Below, piece by piece: positions 23,540 through 35,129 of a stretch of 64,000 bases of DNA. The stretch's first letter is position 1; each line of letters starts with the position of its first letter. The stretch covers positions 19,336,414-19,400,413 of the forward strand of contig CP141134.1 of assembly GCA_035236585.1 (NCBI GenBank), given 5' to 3'. The stretch is from Warburgia ugandensis (Eukaryota > Streptophyta > Magnoliopsida > Canellales > Canellaceae). Both the position numbers and the translations under genes were made by a program. The notes below the pieces were generated by a model. That model searched no databases. It had not been told where the DNA came from and saw nothing but the letters and a program-made list of their open reading frames with translations.

Positions 23540-24616
23540 CTACGTCTCCACAGTTGAAACACCTGTATGGCTGTCTCTGGAAAGATGCATGGTGCGGTCG
23601 TTGTGGTTGGGTTGCCTCTGATGCTGTGGCCTATAAGATCTATTGCACCCTCGCCCAGGGTGCCAACCCTTGCACCTATCACATCTCTTCCTCTCTGTAT
23701 CTCTCTTAAACTTGGCCTGTTGTTGGTGACCTGATGCAATATGTGTCTGCATAGCACCAAATGGTCTCTTGCCCTTAGTGGGCTGGAAAGCACCCCCTCT
23801 AGTCTTGAGAGAGTTCTTCTCATGCATGGAAGCCATGTCAACTGCATCTCACACAGAGGTGGGTCGTGAGGTAATCACTCGATCTCTCAGCCAAGGTGTC
23901 AACCCATCCACAAATCTGTCTCTTGCCTCCTCGTCTGAGGCAAGCGTGTGAGGTGCAAATCTCCTTAGTCGTGTAAATCGGTTTAGATACTGTTGAACCG
24001 TCATGTCTCTCTGCTCCAAGGTGGCAAACTCTTTCTTCAATGATTGTAATGCATGGCGTGGGAAGTACTGAGTGTCGAAAGCCTGTTTAAAGGCTGCCCA
24101 TGTCATTGTCTTGGTAGGATTTGGTCTAGTAAGTGTAAAGGTCTGCCACCAAAAGCCTGCCTCATCCTTCAGTAGGTAGGCGGCTACTCTAACTTGATCC
24201 TCTGGTGCAATCTTCATAGCGTCAAATGTCCTTTCAGCCTCAAATAGCCATCGCTCGGCCTCCTCAGTGTCACCATCGCCATAAAAGGGTTTCACCATCT
24301 TTTGAAATCTCTCTAATAGCTTATCTATCTTCTTAGAGTCACTAGTAGCATCGTCCTCAGTGGTCTTAGGTGCTGGTGGTTCCTGTACTGATTAGGAGGA
24401 ATGAACTGACGAGACCATAGGTGCCACTTGGGGAGGTGGAATAGGGTTAGGGTTCGCCGCGTGAATAGCATTCCTAACCTGCTGCTGTATAAGTAGTACT
24501 AACCCTAACATTACTCGATTCAATAACTCAGCATCTCAATCCCCTTGATCAGAGGACTCAGCAGGTGGGGCAACTTGTGTAGCAAGAGTAGACCTTGTCC
24601 TTCTTCGAGGAGCCAT
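23540..24616 (-). pseudogene. Gypsy Gag with zinc knuckle
   Basis: The retrotransposon Gag domain is at 24298-23849 (MVKPFYGDGDTEEAERWLFE, then FWWQTFTLTRP and LEQRDMTVQQYLNRFTRL). A cysteine-rich stretch CDRCKGWHPGRGC follows at about 23680-23640, with a second CF..G..GH motif near 23560. Gag packages element RNA in virus-like particles. It carries internal stops. Confidence 0.88.
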
Positions 24617-24740
24617 CTATAAAAAATTTAAATACCACTAAGTGTAAGTTCCTCTCTCCTAGTTTCTCTCTCTACTACAATTTATGGACTGTTACTCACA
24701 TATAAATGGACATTTTCGAAGATTATGATGGATTAGACTG

Positions 24741-24755
24741 GGCTCTGATACCAAC
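24741..24755 (-). other. Primer-binding site 3 (initiator Met-tRNA type)
   Basis: The minus strand reads TTGGTATCAGAGCC, complementary to the 3' end of plant initiator Met-tRNA, directly after an LTR end GGGGTGTTACA (24757-24767). It is the best preserved of three such junctions and the nearest to gag. Confidence 0.85.
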
Positions 24756-24756
24756 T

Positions 24757-25250
24757 TGTAACACCCCGGGGTTCCAACAGTCACAATATTGTTTGCTTTG
24801 GGGTGCCCATACACCCCTCACGGTTTTGTTCTTCCCAAGTTTCCTAGAAAAAACGCGTTGTGACCATTAGAGTTTCTCGAACTCTTATAAACAGCCCAAT
24901 TTCCTCTCCCTATGCAATGTGGGATTAACTCTCTGTCCCTCACCTTAGCCTAGAAGCCTATCAGTCTTCTCTTGGCCCGCCCTCATCGGCCTAGGGCTTC
25001 ACATCTTCCCCTCTCAGGGAACACGCGTCCTCACATGATAGCCACGACCAGGTGCCTGCGTACAGCTAGCCACCACACCATGAGGGAAATTGGCACTGAT
25101 ACCATTTGTAACACCCCAGGATTTTATGACATTTATTTATTTATAATAATAATAATAGCATTCGGGATCCCATGTGAAAAAGTTATTATTAATGTGTTTA
25201 CTAAAATGTTTCTTGAAAACCTCCTAAGGGAAATTGGCTTTGATACCAAC
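24757..25250 (-). repeat. Stacked partial LTR ends with extra primer-binding sites
   Basis: Between the full 5' LTR and the working primer site lie two more LTR-end segments. 25107-25228 is a truncated copy of this element's own LTR 3' end, flanked by a primer-like ATGGTATCAGTGCC (25092-25105). 24757-25080 begins TGTAACACCCCGGGG and continues with sequence not found in the two long LTRs, so it is from a different LTR. The long LTR's own primer-like site is at 25236-25249 (TTGGTATCAAAGCC). Confidence 0.8.
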
Positions 25251-28113
25251 TATAACACCCTGGGATTTTATGACATTTTTTTATAATAATATTAATAATA
25301 GCATTCAGGATCCCATGTTAAAAAATTTATTAATTATTTGACTAAACATTTCTTGAAATCTTCCGGGTTTATTTTCTCTTTCCAAAACATCACAATTTTA
25401 ATTTATAACATAATTTTGTGATAATAGAATTGAAATAATAGACATGTCAATCAACGTCAAAATGCATCGGCGCCTTTATTTTCAAACTAATAAATATCCA
25501 AAACACGATAATAATATGGCCCAGGACTATCCATCATAACATCCCATTAAATGTCCACCATATGTTTAACTGTCTTAATCAAATCCATAGAATAAAGTAT
25601 ACAGTCTATAAAGAAAATCAAATGATAATCCTGTTTATTAACTCACATAACTATTTATCAATCAAGTAAAGGAATCCCCCACTGCTATCACACTTCCTCA
25701 ACAGTCTTGCCCTTTGTGATGCCGCGCTCGAGATCTGAGACATTGCAAAACAAAGCAATGCCTTAGCAAGCTATTGCTTGTGTAGGTACATAGACAATTA
25801 ATGCAATAAAGATGAAATAACGGTAATGAAAAAATAAAATATCTATCATTTATGACAATAAAATCATTATAACTCATGCCAACATAGTATCAATTTCTCA
25901 AGTATGCTAAAACATGCATTCTACGAATTTAAAACATGATATGAATCAATGTAAATGAGCATACAATAATAATGGCACCCTAAGGTAATGGGTCCCACAA
26001 GGGTCATATAAACAATTATCACTGATCATGAGTACTCATATCCAACCTCTGAGTGTCGTCACACCTAGGCATATCATCTCATCACCATGCTCATCATGCA
26101 AGCACACATAATAAGAGTATGGGTTGTCATGCCACAGTGGCAACCCTCCTTGGGTCTCAACCACCGCTACTCCCCATCGACACCATAATGGGAGACTTAG
26201 CATCCATCCCCATGAAAAGGCCCGGACCGGTAGTATGGACTATCCATGTTACCAAACCCCTACCGAATGCCATCTACAGGTAGGTGTCTATTATATCACA
26301 ATCTCATCACATCACAAATCTCGAAGGGTGGGTGGCCGGCCCTATCCCTCCTAGCATGACGCCCACCGGATGAGAACACCCGTCATAAAACACAAAACAC
26401 AGAAATCATATATATGCAAAAACTCAAGAGTACTCATAACTCACAGTCCCCAAGGCACGTCCCTCATCCTAGGGTTAGCCTATAAAAGGACCAGCCACCA
26501 AGTCTCCACTTTTCTTTCTTATGCAAATCCATCAATTTCAGTGATGTAATAAAGAAAAGGAATTTCTAATTATGCATAATAGATAACACCATCTCATAAA
26601 ATCATTTGTAATAACCTCGTTTAATACATGATTGAAATCAAGTAACGATCATAGTATTGAATTCTAAATCTAGCAAAATCAATGATTACTATCAAGTGAA
26701 ATTTAAATTCAAAATCAATTATGATGTTCTAATCATGCAGGGTTTGAAAATCAAAATAGAACAATAATTGTCGTCACCTACCTCAATGTGAGATCACTCA
26801 GTTCGCTCAAAAAATCCCTTTAACTTATATGTTCGGATACACTTGTCAATGTCACATCACTATTTTAAAATTCTTCTAAAGTAAAAGTGGTTATTTATAA
26901 GTTTTTAAGTTAAATCTAGGTCCGCATCATCAATACGGTCACAACGCCTCTTTCAAATCATGATTTGGACCTATGTAGCTCTCAAAATCAAGTTTTTTGT
27001 GAAAATACTTCATAAATTAATATTATTAATTTATAGGGTGTCGAGCCATACACTGGTTTACACTGGCGGCCCTGGTTTACACCGGGTTACACTGGCACCC
27101 AGTTTGCACCGGGTTACACTAGCAGCCTCGGTTTGCACTAGGTTACACCGACGCCCAGTTTACACCGGGTTACACCGGCGACGTGGAAACCGGCACCGGA
27201 GAAGATGATTGGCTTTCGATAATCTCCGGTGACCCTACAGGTGTCCAAGTCATTTGGTTTTTGAGTCATTTTGTTCAAAATTTCGTCTAGTTTGTATTTC
27301 TACCATCCTTTTGCATTGGTTTTTCCAAAAACTATGTTTTTTATGCGATTTTTCCCATTTTCGTAAAACTTTCCTAGGTACTATTTTTCACTTTTTTCGG
27401 CAATACCAGCCGTTGGATCTCTCCTAAATTTAAAGGGTTTGATCTTGGGTCTCTTGTACACTAGATGGATGGTCCGATGTGAAATCTAAGAGGGTTTTCT
27501 CAGTGGATTTACGCTCCAACAGTAGCGCACCTAAAGTTCTAGGAAAAACTACATTTTTCATGTATTTTCTATTTTTCAAATATACTTATTTAATATAAAA
27601 ATCAAGGGTTTAAGGCTTACCTTGATTTACTGGTGTTTGTTGATGTTGTCGAAGCCCTACTTGCCGGAAAAATAATTTTTTTTGCAGAGGCTAGGGTTTT
27701 GTAAAAGAACAATGTAATGAAATGGAGCGATGGTGATTAAGGATTAGGCTAGGGGGAGGAGCTTGCGTTTGTGAAGGGGAATGAAACTCTTCCCCTTTTA
27801 AGCTTCTCCTCCGCCGATTTCACCCGCGAAATTGGCGGATCAGATAAAGACGTGTAGAAGAAGGGGAGTGCCATTATCAATTCAGGCCTCTGTGTGTTTA
27901 TGTCTCTGCCAGTTTACCAAAATACCCCTATAACTTCAACAGCTCATAACTTCTTCGGTTGAGCTCTGTTTTTCACATTCTTTATGGCGTTGGAATCTTA
28001 TTGATGTGTACTTTCTAATTTTTAAGTTTTTAGGACCAAATTCTATCTATAAATTTTTAATTTAATTAATTTAATTAATTTCTTAATTTATACCTAAAAT
28101 TGAGGATATTACA
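25251..28113 (-). repeat. 5' LTR of the gypsy element
   Basis: A 2863-base direct repeat of 17304-20077, about 90 bases longer, partly because its internal minisatellite (about 27050-27185) has four units instead of three. The first + strand bases are TATAACACC (one G to A change from TGTAACACC); the last are GGATATTACA. The open frames at 26053-26354 are LTR sequence, not genes. Confidence 0.92.
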
Positions 28114-28281
28114 AAGACCTAAATTCAAAGTCCGACATTCTCAAGATTCAGGGAGAATGATTATATCCATTCTCATATTAGAAATTTGTGTTGATCCAAA
28201 CCATTAAACTTGTGTTGTTCACATTTTATAGTCATTGTTCACATTTAGTTGGCGAGCTGGCGAAACCTTTGAATGTTTCTT

Positions 28282-28446
28282 GCCCCTCTTTGGTGCAATG
28301 GTAAAGCTGTCATTATGTGACCTTGAGGTCATGGCTTTGAGGCAAGGAAACAGCCTTTTGTAAAAATGCAAATTAAGGCTGCGTACTATAGACCCTTTGC
28401 AGTTTGCCCTTCCCTAGACCTTGCATACACCAGGCTGTCCTTTTTT
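28282..28446 (+). mobile_element. Au-type SINE, near full length
   Basis: tRNA-like start TGCAATGGTAAAGCTGTC, a degraded B-box (ATGGCTTTGAGG), GGAAACAGCCTTTTG, GCTGCGTACTATAGACCC, CTTCCCTAGACCTTGCAT and a terminal AGGCTGTCCTTTTTT. It lies just outside the gypsy element. Confidence 0.8.
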
Positions 28447-29380
28447 CTTTTCTTTCCCTTTTTGTAGGGTTCTAAGGGCTTTTCGGTTGTTGTTTTTTTT
28501 CTTTTCTGTTGGTTCGATGCAATGAAGATTCAGTCAATAAAAAGGTGATACTACATCATATTCCTCTACACTATCTTTCATAGAATACCCACACACATCA
28601 TTAAACAGTGACAATCTTAAAAAAGCAGGAGGCTCTTGATTCCATTCCTTCGACGTCCTTCTTGATGAAGCTCTGATAGCGAAGCAGCTGCTTCATTCGC
28701 CTTCCTAAAAACGTGCTGGAATGTAGCCTCTGTCTCTGGAAGAATCCTTTTTCACACCTTCCATATTTGGCTCACCTTCAAATCTGTCTTCCCTGCTCTT
28801 GTCATTGTATTGATCACTGGTGAAGAACCTCTACAAATTTGCAATTTGGTACATTCTTTGTCAGTAGCAATTTTGATGCTTTTACACGGTGCAAGCCATT
28901 CAACCTCATTGTTTGTTGTTTGCCCTACAAATGCTATAAATCCTGCAACAAACCGCTAGAGTTCCCAAGTACTCCACCAACACTTGCACAACCAGGGTCA
29001 CCATCAGATCCATCACAACAATTTGAATGTCTTCGACTTGGAGGATACCACTTTACTTTAAGTTCTTTTAGATAAGATTGATTGAAATTTGTTTGATTCC
29101 CTTTTTTTAGGATGGGAAGCTGCTGATCCTGACAGTTTTAAGAGCATTAGAGTATTCAATTAGTCCAGTCCTCCAACTGCTTAAGGCATCCCTCCAATAA
29201 GACGTTACACCATAGTGTCTTATTTCTTTCAGCCTATCTGGCATCAATTAGAGTAGAAAATGCTATATAATAAGGTTAGGAAGCCTGAACTTTTTGCATC
29301 TCAAGTTAAGCAACTTGTTGATGGAGCTTTTCGTCCAATCCTTCTGACCAGTAGGTAGACCATTAAATATATCACAGTTA
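28447..29380. other. Unassigned sequence left of the copia gag
   Basis: No clear gene. On the minus strand 28770-28620 reads a fragment resembling the C-terminal RNase H of plant L1-type LINEs (ATFQHVFRKANEAAASLSEL), in a single weak patch. The 5' LTR of the copia element may lie in 28800-29250 but was not delimited. Confidence 0.35.
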
Positions 29381-29604
29381 TGCTTCCACTTGCAAAAACT
29401 TGTGCAAAAATGCCATGTCCATGGATCAACACCTTCAAAAGGAAAAACAAATGGCAGATCAGTTGGCTGCTATTGGCCAACCAATTCCTGATACCGAATT
29501 GTTAGTCTATATTCTTGGTGGCTTAGGCTGTAAACCAAACTCTAAATGTTTACAATAAATCAGAAATAAGCAGAAGCAAATTAAATAAATGGACAGTAAC
29601 TTAC

Positions 29605-29700
29605 CTCCAGCCATAGCCACAGATTTGAAGTAGTCCTTTAGGAGATCTTCTGATTCAATATCAGTATAAGATGATGGCAATAACAGAGTGTCGATCAATC
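29605..29700 (-). pseudogene. Orphan exon-like fragment, 32 codons, unrecognised
   Basis: The minus strand has acceptor TTCAAAGCAG, 96 open bases (LIDTLLLPSSYTDIESEDLL, then KDYFKSVAMAG), then donor GGAG/GTAAGT. Codon use and composition look like a real plant exon, unlike the surrounding decayed TE sequence. No neighbouring exon was found, and I do not recognise the family. It sits in a block that interrupts the copia gag, so it may be a transduplicated gene fragment. It could also be chance. Confidence 0.4.
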
Positions 29701-29980
29701 CTGCTTTGAATCAGGGACCCCTATGTATAAATGTCTAATATAAAGCTAATGGCATTTATCCTGCCATCAAGGATAACTGTCATGTGTAATTACCACATTC
29801 AGATGTGTTAAATTAAAATATTATGGACTGCTAAAATTCCAATGTAGGCACGACCTATGAGGCCTTAGCCACCACTGTTATTACATTGGATGATTAGACA
29901 CTGAAAGATGCACATAGTATGCATATTTCACAAGTATTGTCTTCGTAATTCAGACATGCAATTATAAAAAACAAAAAAAC

Positions 29981-30160
29981 AAAAAGCGCAGCCCTGTTGC
30001 ATCAAGCTCCTACTTATGCGGGGCCCAGAGATAAGGCAGATCACAAGGGCCTATAGGACACAGCCTTACCTTGTATTTTTACAAGAAGTTGTTTCCATGT
30101 CTTGAACACATGCCCTCAAAGTCACATGATGACAACTTTTACCTTGCGCCAAGACTCCCC
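29981..30160 (-). mobile_element. Au-type SINE, antisense
   Basis: The reverse complement shows GGCGCAAGGTAAAAGTTGTC (A-box side), TCACATGACTTTGAGGGC, GAAACAACTTCTTG, AAGGCTGTGTCC, AGGCCC and a terminal GGGCTGC, then the T-rich tail. It lies inside the block that interrupts the copia element. Confidence 0.8.
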
Positions 30161-30934
30161 TTCTTATGACATGCAATTATCTAATATAATATTCGCCAGC
30201 ATGGCTTCTAAATGATCTTCCATTACAAAATGTGGTCGTGGATCTTCTTTTAAAGGCAACAATACATCTAGCTACAATTCATTTCTCTCTAGCGGCCTTG
30301 GGGGCGATCAAAGACCTGGTGATGCTGGGCCACCTCCCATCTGTATCACTGTGGACAACCAAGACATACTTGCTCTAGAAGCCCTCATAGATAGCAACCT
30401 GCTTATTCAATGGCTCATGTGTAGTTCCTCCTGCCTTTCCTAATTCAGATCTTAAGAATCTGAGTTGCAGGCCCATTATAATTTTTCGTTAAGAATGGAC
30501 AAGATTTGTTCATTAAATACACGGATTAGTCTACCTTTACTTCTCTTTCTGACACCCCTCTTCTTTTAAACAACATTTATCATGTGCTATCTATTGCTAA
30601 AAATTTATTATCTCTTTTTTCTCAATTCACCTAATGATGCTTTTGGTTTTGACTCTTAAGGTTGCTTTCTGAATGATCAGCAAACCGGCGAGCTACTACT
30701 CTGAGGAACTGATAGCAGTAGTCTCTATTCGTTGGATTTGGTCCCCAGCATATGCTCTTCATCTCAAGTTTACTTTCATTCATCAGCTACTTGAGACCAA
30801 TGGCATCGTCGGTTGGGCCATCCTGCCCCATCAGTTATGCATCTTATAGCTTCTGCATTATCTATTCCGATCATTAGACTGACTTTTTGTCAATCTTGTC
30901 CATGGCAAAAGTTTCTTTTGTATCAAGATTTTAA

Positions 30935-31073
30935 AAGGGCAGCCCCGGTGCACGAAGCTCTTGCCTATGCGAGGTCCGGGGAAGGGGCAGGCCACAATAG
31001 CCTAAAGTAGGCAGCTTTACCTTGTATTTTTGCAAGAGGCTGATTTCATGCCTTGAACCCATGACCTCAAGAT
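30935..31073 (-). mobile_element. Au-type SINE, antisense, 5' truncated, inside copia integrase
   Basis: The reverse complement reads GAGGTCATGGGTTCAAGG (B-box), GAAATCAGCCTCTTGCAAAA, AGGTAAAGCTGCC, GGCCTGCCCCTTCCCCGGAC, CTCGCATAGGCAAGAGCTTC and GTGCACCGGGGCTGCCCTTTT. It lacks the A-box side. It falls exactly between the copia pre-integrase region (ends about 30925) and integrase core (from about 31085). Confidence 0.85.
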
Positions 31074-32599
31074 CTTATGTTTCAAAATTTCCTTTAGAAA
31101 TACTACATGCAGATGTTTGGGGGCAGGCGCCGGTTTTGTTGTATGGATTCTCTTATTATGTAGTTTTCGTAGATGATTATAGTCAATTCACTTGGCTATA
31201 TCTGCTTGAATTTTAATCTATATTTCTTAAGTTCAAAACACTTGTTGAGAATCAATTTAACAATCGTATCAAGTGTTTTCAATCCGATGCTGAGGGAGAA
31301 TTTTCTTGCCCTTTCCTCCATCTTACTCAATGTAGCATTGAGGATAGCATATCCTGTCCCCACACGCACGAACAAAATGGGTCCACTGAAAGAAAGCATC
31401 GGCACATAGTAGATAGGGATTAACATTACTTCCCACTGGCTTGATGTCTTCCAAACATCTGTGTTTCTCATAAATTGGGCCAACTCATCATCCATCTGCT
31501 TGGGTCATTACGTCTCATAAAGACCCACTCCCTTCTAACTCTTCGACTATATTATCTTCCTCCCAACATTACCTCCTCATGCTCCTGTGCTGGCCCAACC
31601 TGCTAATTCTCATCCTATAATCACTAGGCACAAGGATGACATCTTTAAATTAAAAGTTCTCTTACTACTAAATTTGTCATGTCTCATCTTGTAACCCCAC
31701 CTGTTGAACCCTCTTGTTTTGAACAAGCCTGTAAGATCCCAAACAGATTTCGTGATGTCCGACGAGTATGATGCTCTTCTTCACCAATGAAAGCTGGACT
31801 CCTGTCCCTTACACTCCTAGTATGAAAGTTGTTGGGTGTAAATGTATTTTCGCGCTTGAGTTTCACGACGTTGGAGGTGTAAATGTATTTTCAAGCTTGA
31901 GTGTCACGACGTTGAATCCGTAGGGCGCTATAAAGCATGCACTAGTGGCTAAAGGTTTCAACAACTAAGCCTTGATTATGATGAAACATTGGTCCAGTGA
32001 TCAAACTGACCACTATAAGACTTATTCTCCCTTTGGCTCTCTCTCTCTCTCTCCTAGAATATTCGTTAGTTGAACATGAAAAATGCCTTTCTGCAAGTCT
32101 ATTAAGGAATAAAAATATAATGGGCCAAGATTCAAACCATCCCAATAATGTCTACAAGCTCAACCATTCAATGTATGGGTTAAAAGAAGCTCCCCGCACA
32201 TGGTATACATGACTTAGATCTTATCTTCTTTCAATTGGTTTTCAGTCATCCGTTGCCAATACCTCCTGTTCATCAAATGTTCTCGCTTTAGTCCTTGTGT
32301 ACGTTGATGATATCATCACAAGATTTTCAGATACGAAGATTAATTGGCTAATCACCAATTTGGGAACCCAACTTGCCATCAAGGATCTCAGCATATTGCA
32401 TTATTTTCTTCGGATTGAAATCACTAAGTGGGCTAATGCCTTATTTTGTTTGCAATCAAAGAATGCATTGGATCATCTTACCAAGTCTAAAATGATTGAT
32501 GGAATGCCCTTTTCTTAAAGGATTATTCACCCATTTATAAATAGAATTTGCTGAATCTCCACATCAGCTGATAGAAACTTATAGAGATAAATATTTAAA

Positions 32600-33285
32600 T
32601 ATGAAATGTAGTTCATTCAAGATCAAGGAGGTAGAAAGGCATTTTGATAAGATGTCTCAGAGATATTATGCCAACAACGGTATGGACAATGTCAACCTCA
32701 AACAGGTATTCTTTAACTCATTACTTAAACCTCTTGGAAATGAAACCTACAAGCTGATGGAATATATGAAATTATCTATTCAAGAATCATCTTTGTGAGT
32801 TATCTGACAACTCGCTCAACTTGCTTTATAATGATTATGCAATCAAAGAAAATTTCTTGCAGAAATAAAAAAAAGCAAGCAAAAAGTTTGAAATTGCATG
32901 TGAAAGACTAGACCTTACTATCAAATGCAAGAAAGAGAAAGATTGTTCCAACAGCTCTAAGAAATATCATAGAAAAAAGTTTCACAAAAATTTAGAGGGG
33001 TATCATCACAAATCAAAGTTCAAAAAAAGAAGAAAATAATGACATTTCAGATAAAAGAAATTCAAAGGAAAGTCTACAAATAAGTCTTATGTTTGTAGAA
33101 AATCAGGACACATTGCTAAACACTGTTCAAAGAAACGGAAGAGTATTAAACTTCTTCAACAGGTAACAGCCTACATAGACACAAATTTCTTAGATGTTGA
33201 ATCAATGTTCTTTCTTGATGAAGAATGCTCTCCAAAAATACTATTAACTACTAGTTATACTGATAGTGAAAGTGATTCTTAAAAC
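32600..33285 (+). pseudogene. Pararetroviral capsid C-terminal fragment with zinc knuckle
   Basis: An initial open piece (32601-32798) contains a capsid-like helical segment. After stops and shifts there is a Lys/Arg-rich tract and, near 33090-33120, a C-x2-to-3-C-x4-H-x4-C-type knuckle in which the second Cys position is changed (CRKSGHIAKHC). An acidic tail (TDSESDS) follows before a stop at 33281. The knuckle binds nucleic acid in these capsids. The N-terminal half is not present. Confidence 0.7.
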
Positions 33286-33989
33286 TCTTGTAAGTAATCT
33301 GTAACTTTTAAAATTAACAAAATATTTTTCACTCCCATTTCTCCCTCTGCCCTAGATCTTTTTTATTCCTCAAACCAACCAACATTAATATCCCAAGTCC
33401 ATCCCCTTACTAAACTATATGCTAAAACTCATTCCAATCATTACTCTTTTTGAGATAGGTGCAGCAACAATTATCCTCAATCCAAACATCTTGCCTAAAA
33501 AAACTTGATGTCCACATAAACAAGATTTCATAGCCATTAATAAAAACATTTTCACCATTAACAAAATTAGCAAATGCATACTCATCAAAGTCTTTACAAC
33601 CTCACCATCAAATACAAAGTCTTACAATCTCTCTTATCAAACAAAGACCTACTCCGTAATTTTATCATTCTTCATAAAATTTTCAATCTTTCTTGGTCAG
33701 AAAAAGGTCTTTCTCATAAGCAAAACTTTCTTACCTGGTCCCAGATCTCAAACCTTCACCTTGTAGATATCTTTAACTCCATAAAATCCCAATTAGTCAG
33801 AGATTATTGTTTAAAAAATCACATAAAATTTCTTACAAAATGTTCATCACCATTCTGGACTAATACATTATTTGTGTATCAATCTTACAAAAGCCAGTCA
33901 TCAAGAAATGAATCCAAAGCACCTTGTCCTTGCCATTTAAGAATTATTTTAATTACAATCTCAATATCTCATTAAACCCACTTCTTTCC

Positions 33990-34480
33990 CATGGTAAAAG
34001 AGTTGAACAAATCAGAGGAATGCTTAAGCTTGTTATCAATTATCAACCCTTGAACCATTTTCTTGTAGATGACAAGTTTCCTCCTTCTTAAAAACATAGT
34101 CTCTTCCAACATGCCAAAATCTTTTCCAAATTGATCTAAAACCAAGATTTTGGCATCTTGGAGCTCATTCTCAAAAATTTCCAAAAACAGTAATTTGTAT
34201 TCTAGATCACCATTTTCAATAGACTTTCATGCTATTTGAACTCAAAAATGCCCCTTCACAATTTCCAAAAGCTATGATCACCATATTCAAACCCTTATTG
34301 GCCAATTCATTGATTTATGTTGATGATATCTTACTAGTTTCACACGATGAAGATTCATATGGACAAATTCTTACACAATTTTTTCACATCTTGAAGAATT
34401 ATGAAATCATACTCTTAGAGAAAAAGATGCTTATTGGTCAAACAATGATTGACTTTCTTGGAATAACAATTTCAAATTGA
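33990..34480 (+). pseudogene. Pararetroviral reverse transcriptase fragment
   Basis: Decayed sequence at 33990-34228 carries degraded early RT blocks in the + strand with several stops. 34229-34480 is open and holds LKNAPSQFPKAM, the catalytic SLIYVDDILLVSHDE (YVDD) and a late block ending DFLGITI. In caulimovirids this enzyme copies pregenomic RNA into DNA. Multiple stops upstream make it inactive. Confidence 0.85.
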
Positions 34481-34559
34481 AAGTATCAACTATAGCCACA
34501 CATTACTACACATATCCAAGAATTCCAGGACAAGTTATCTTTAATGAAAATCATACTAT

Positions 34560-35120
34560 AATTTTTGGGAATAGTCAATTATATGACAGATTTTATCTTC
34601 AAAATTGTAGTTCATACGAATGTTCTTTATCAATTATTAAAGAAAGATCCTCCTCCATGGTCTTCCAAACACACAATAGTTGTTCAAGAATTAAAAAGAT
34701 TATTGGATCATTTTGAACCATTACAAATTTCAAGCACAAACAAAAGAATTCTTTACACAAATGCTAGTGATAAATATTGGAGAATTGCACTTTTTGAAGA
34801 AAAAGATGAAAAAATCTCTATGAATACTAAAGTAGTACATTCAAATCAACTCAAACTATATCATCATTCCATTTTTAAAGAGATACTAGCAGTGAAAAAA
34901 TGAAATAGAGAAATTTTAGTTTCATCTTATTGGTCACACCTTGGTGGAAAAGGATATGTCATCTTTTCATAAGATGAACCAATTCAAACAAAAAATGTTA
35001 TCAGAACCACAATTATTCAAGTAGGCAAACCAATTCTCACAATAATCCTTTGAAGTAAAACACATCAGTGGCAAGAATATCACCCTTGCTGATTTTCTCT
35101 CCAGGAAAACAAGATAGTAA
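34560..35120 (+). pseudogene. Pararetroviral RNase H fragment
   Basis: The open piece 34565-34903 includes the RT tail (GIVNYMTDFIF, LLKKDPPPW) and RNase H start (RILYTNASDKYWRIALFEE). A degraded end with a DFLS-like motif lies near 35090. The catalytic Asp of the usual DAS motif appears as Asn (TNAS). Two in-frame stops follow in 34904-35050. Confidence 0.78.
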
Positions 35121-35129
35121 ACATCTCTT

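Larger units (their letters stand above)
20145..24616 (-). pseudogene. Gypsy gag-pol polyprotein, broken
   Basis: Starts at ATG 24616-24614 (MAPRRRTRSTLATQ). Gag has in-frame stops near 24537, near 24395 and at about 23849 (probable CGA to TGA). Frame changes fall between protease and reverse transcriptase near 22785 and inside integrase near 20930. More stops lie at the DLFD/LQ junction (about 22570), the integrase zinc region (about 21308) and the C-terminus (about 20178, a TGG to TAG). Several stops are C-to-T type changes, as expected from deamination of methylated cytosine. Confidence 0.9.
17304..28113 (-). mobile_element. Ty3/gypsy chromovirus (Tekay/Del type), complete but decayed
   Basis: A 10.8-kb element in antisense orientation. 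The 5' LTR is at 25251-28113 and the 3' LTR at 17304-20077. Read on the minus strand, gag, protease, reverse transcriptase, RNase H, integrase and a chromodomain-type tail follow in gypsy order. The LTR begins TGTAATATCC and ends GGGGTGTTACA. The primer-binding site matches initiator Met-tRNA (TTGGTATCAGAGCC, 24741-24754). A purine-rich tract (AAGGAGGAAAGGA, 20078-20090) precedes the 3' LTR, which fits the Tekay/Del lineage. Flanking 5-mers (TAGTA left, AAGAC right) do not match, so no target duplication survives. In-frame stops and frameshifts in every domain show it is non-autonomous now. Confidence 0.93.

Noticed and set aside
30923..31073. TCAAGAT repeats flanking the antisense SINE as target duplication
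   Set aside because: The right copy overlaps bases belonging to the SINE's own GAGGTCA region, so the match is probably chance.
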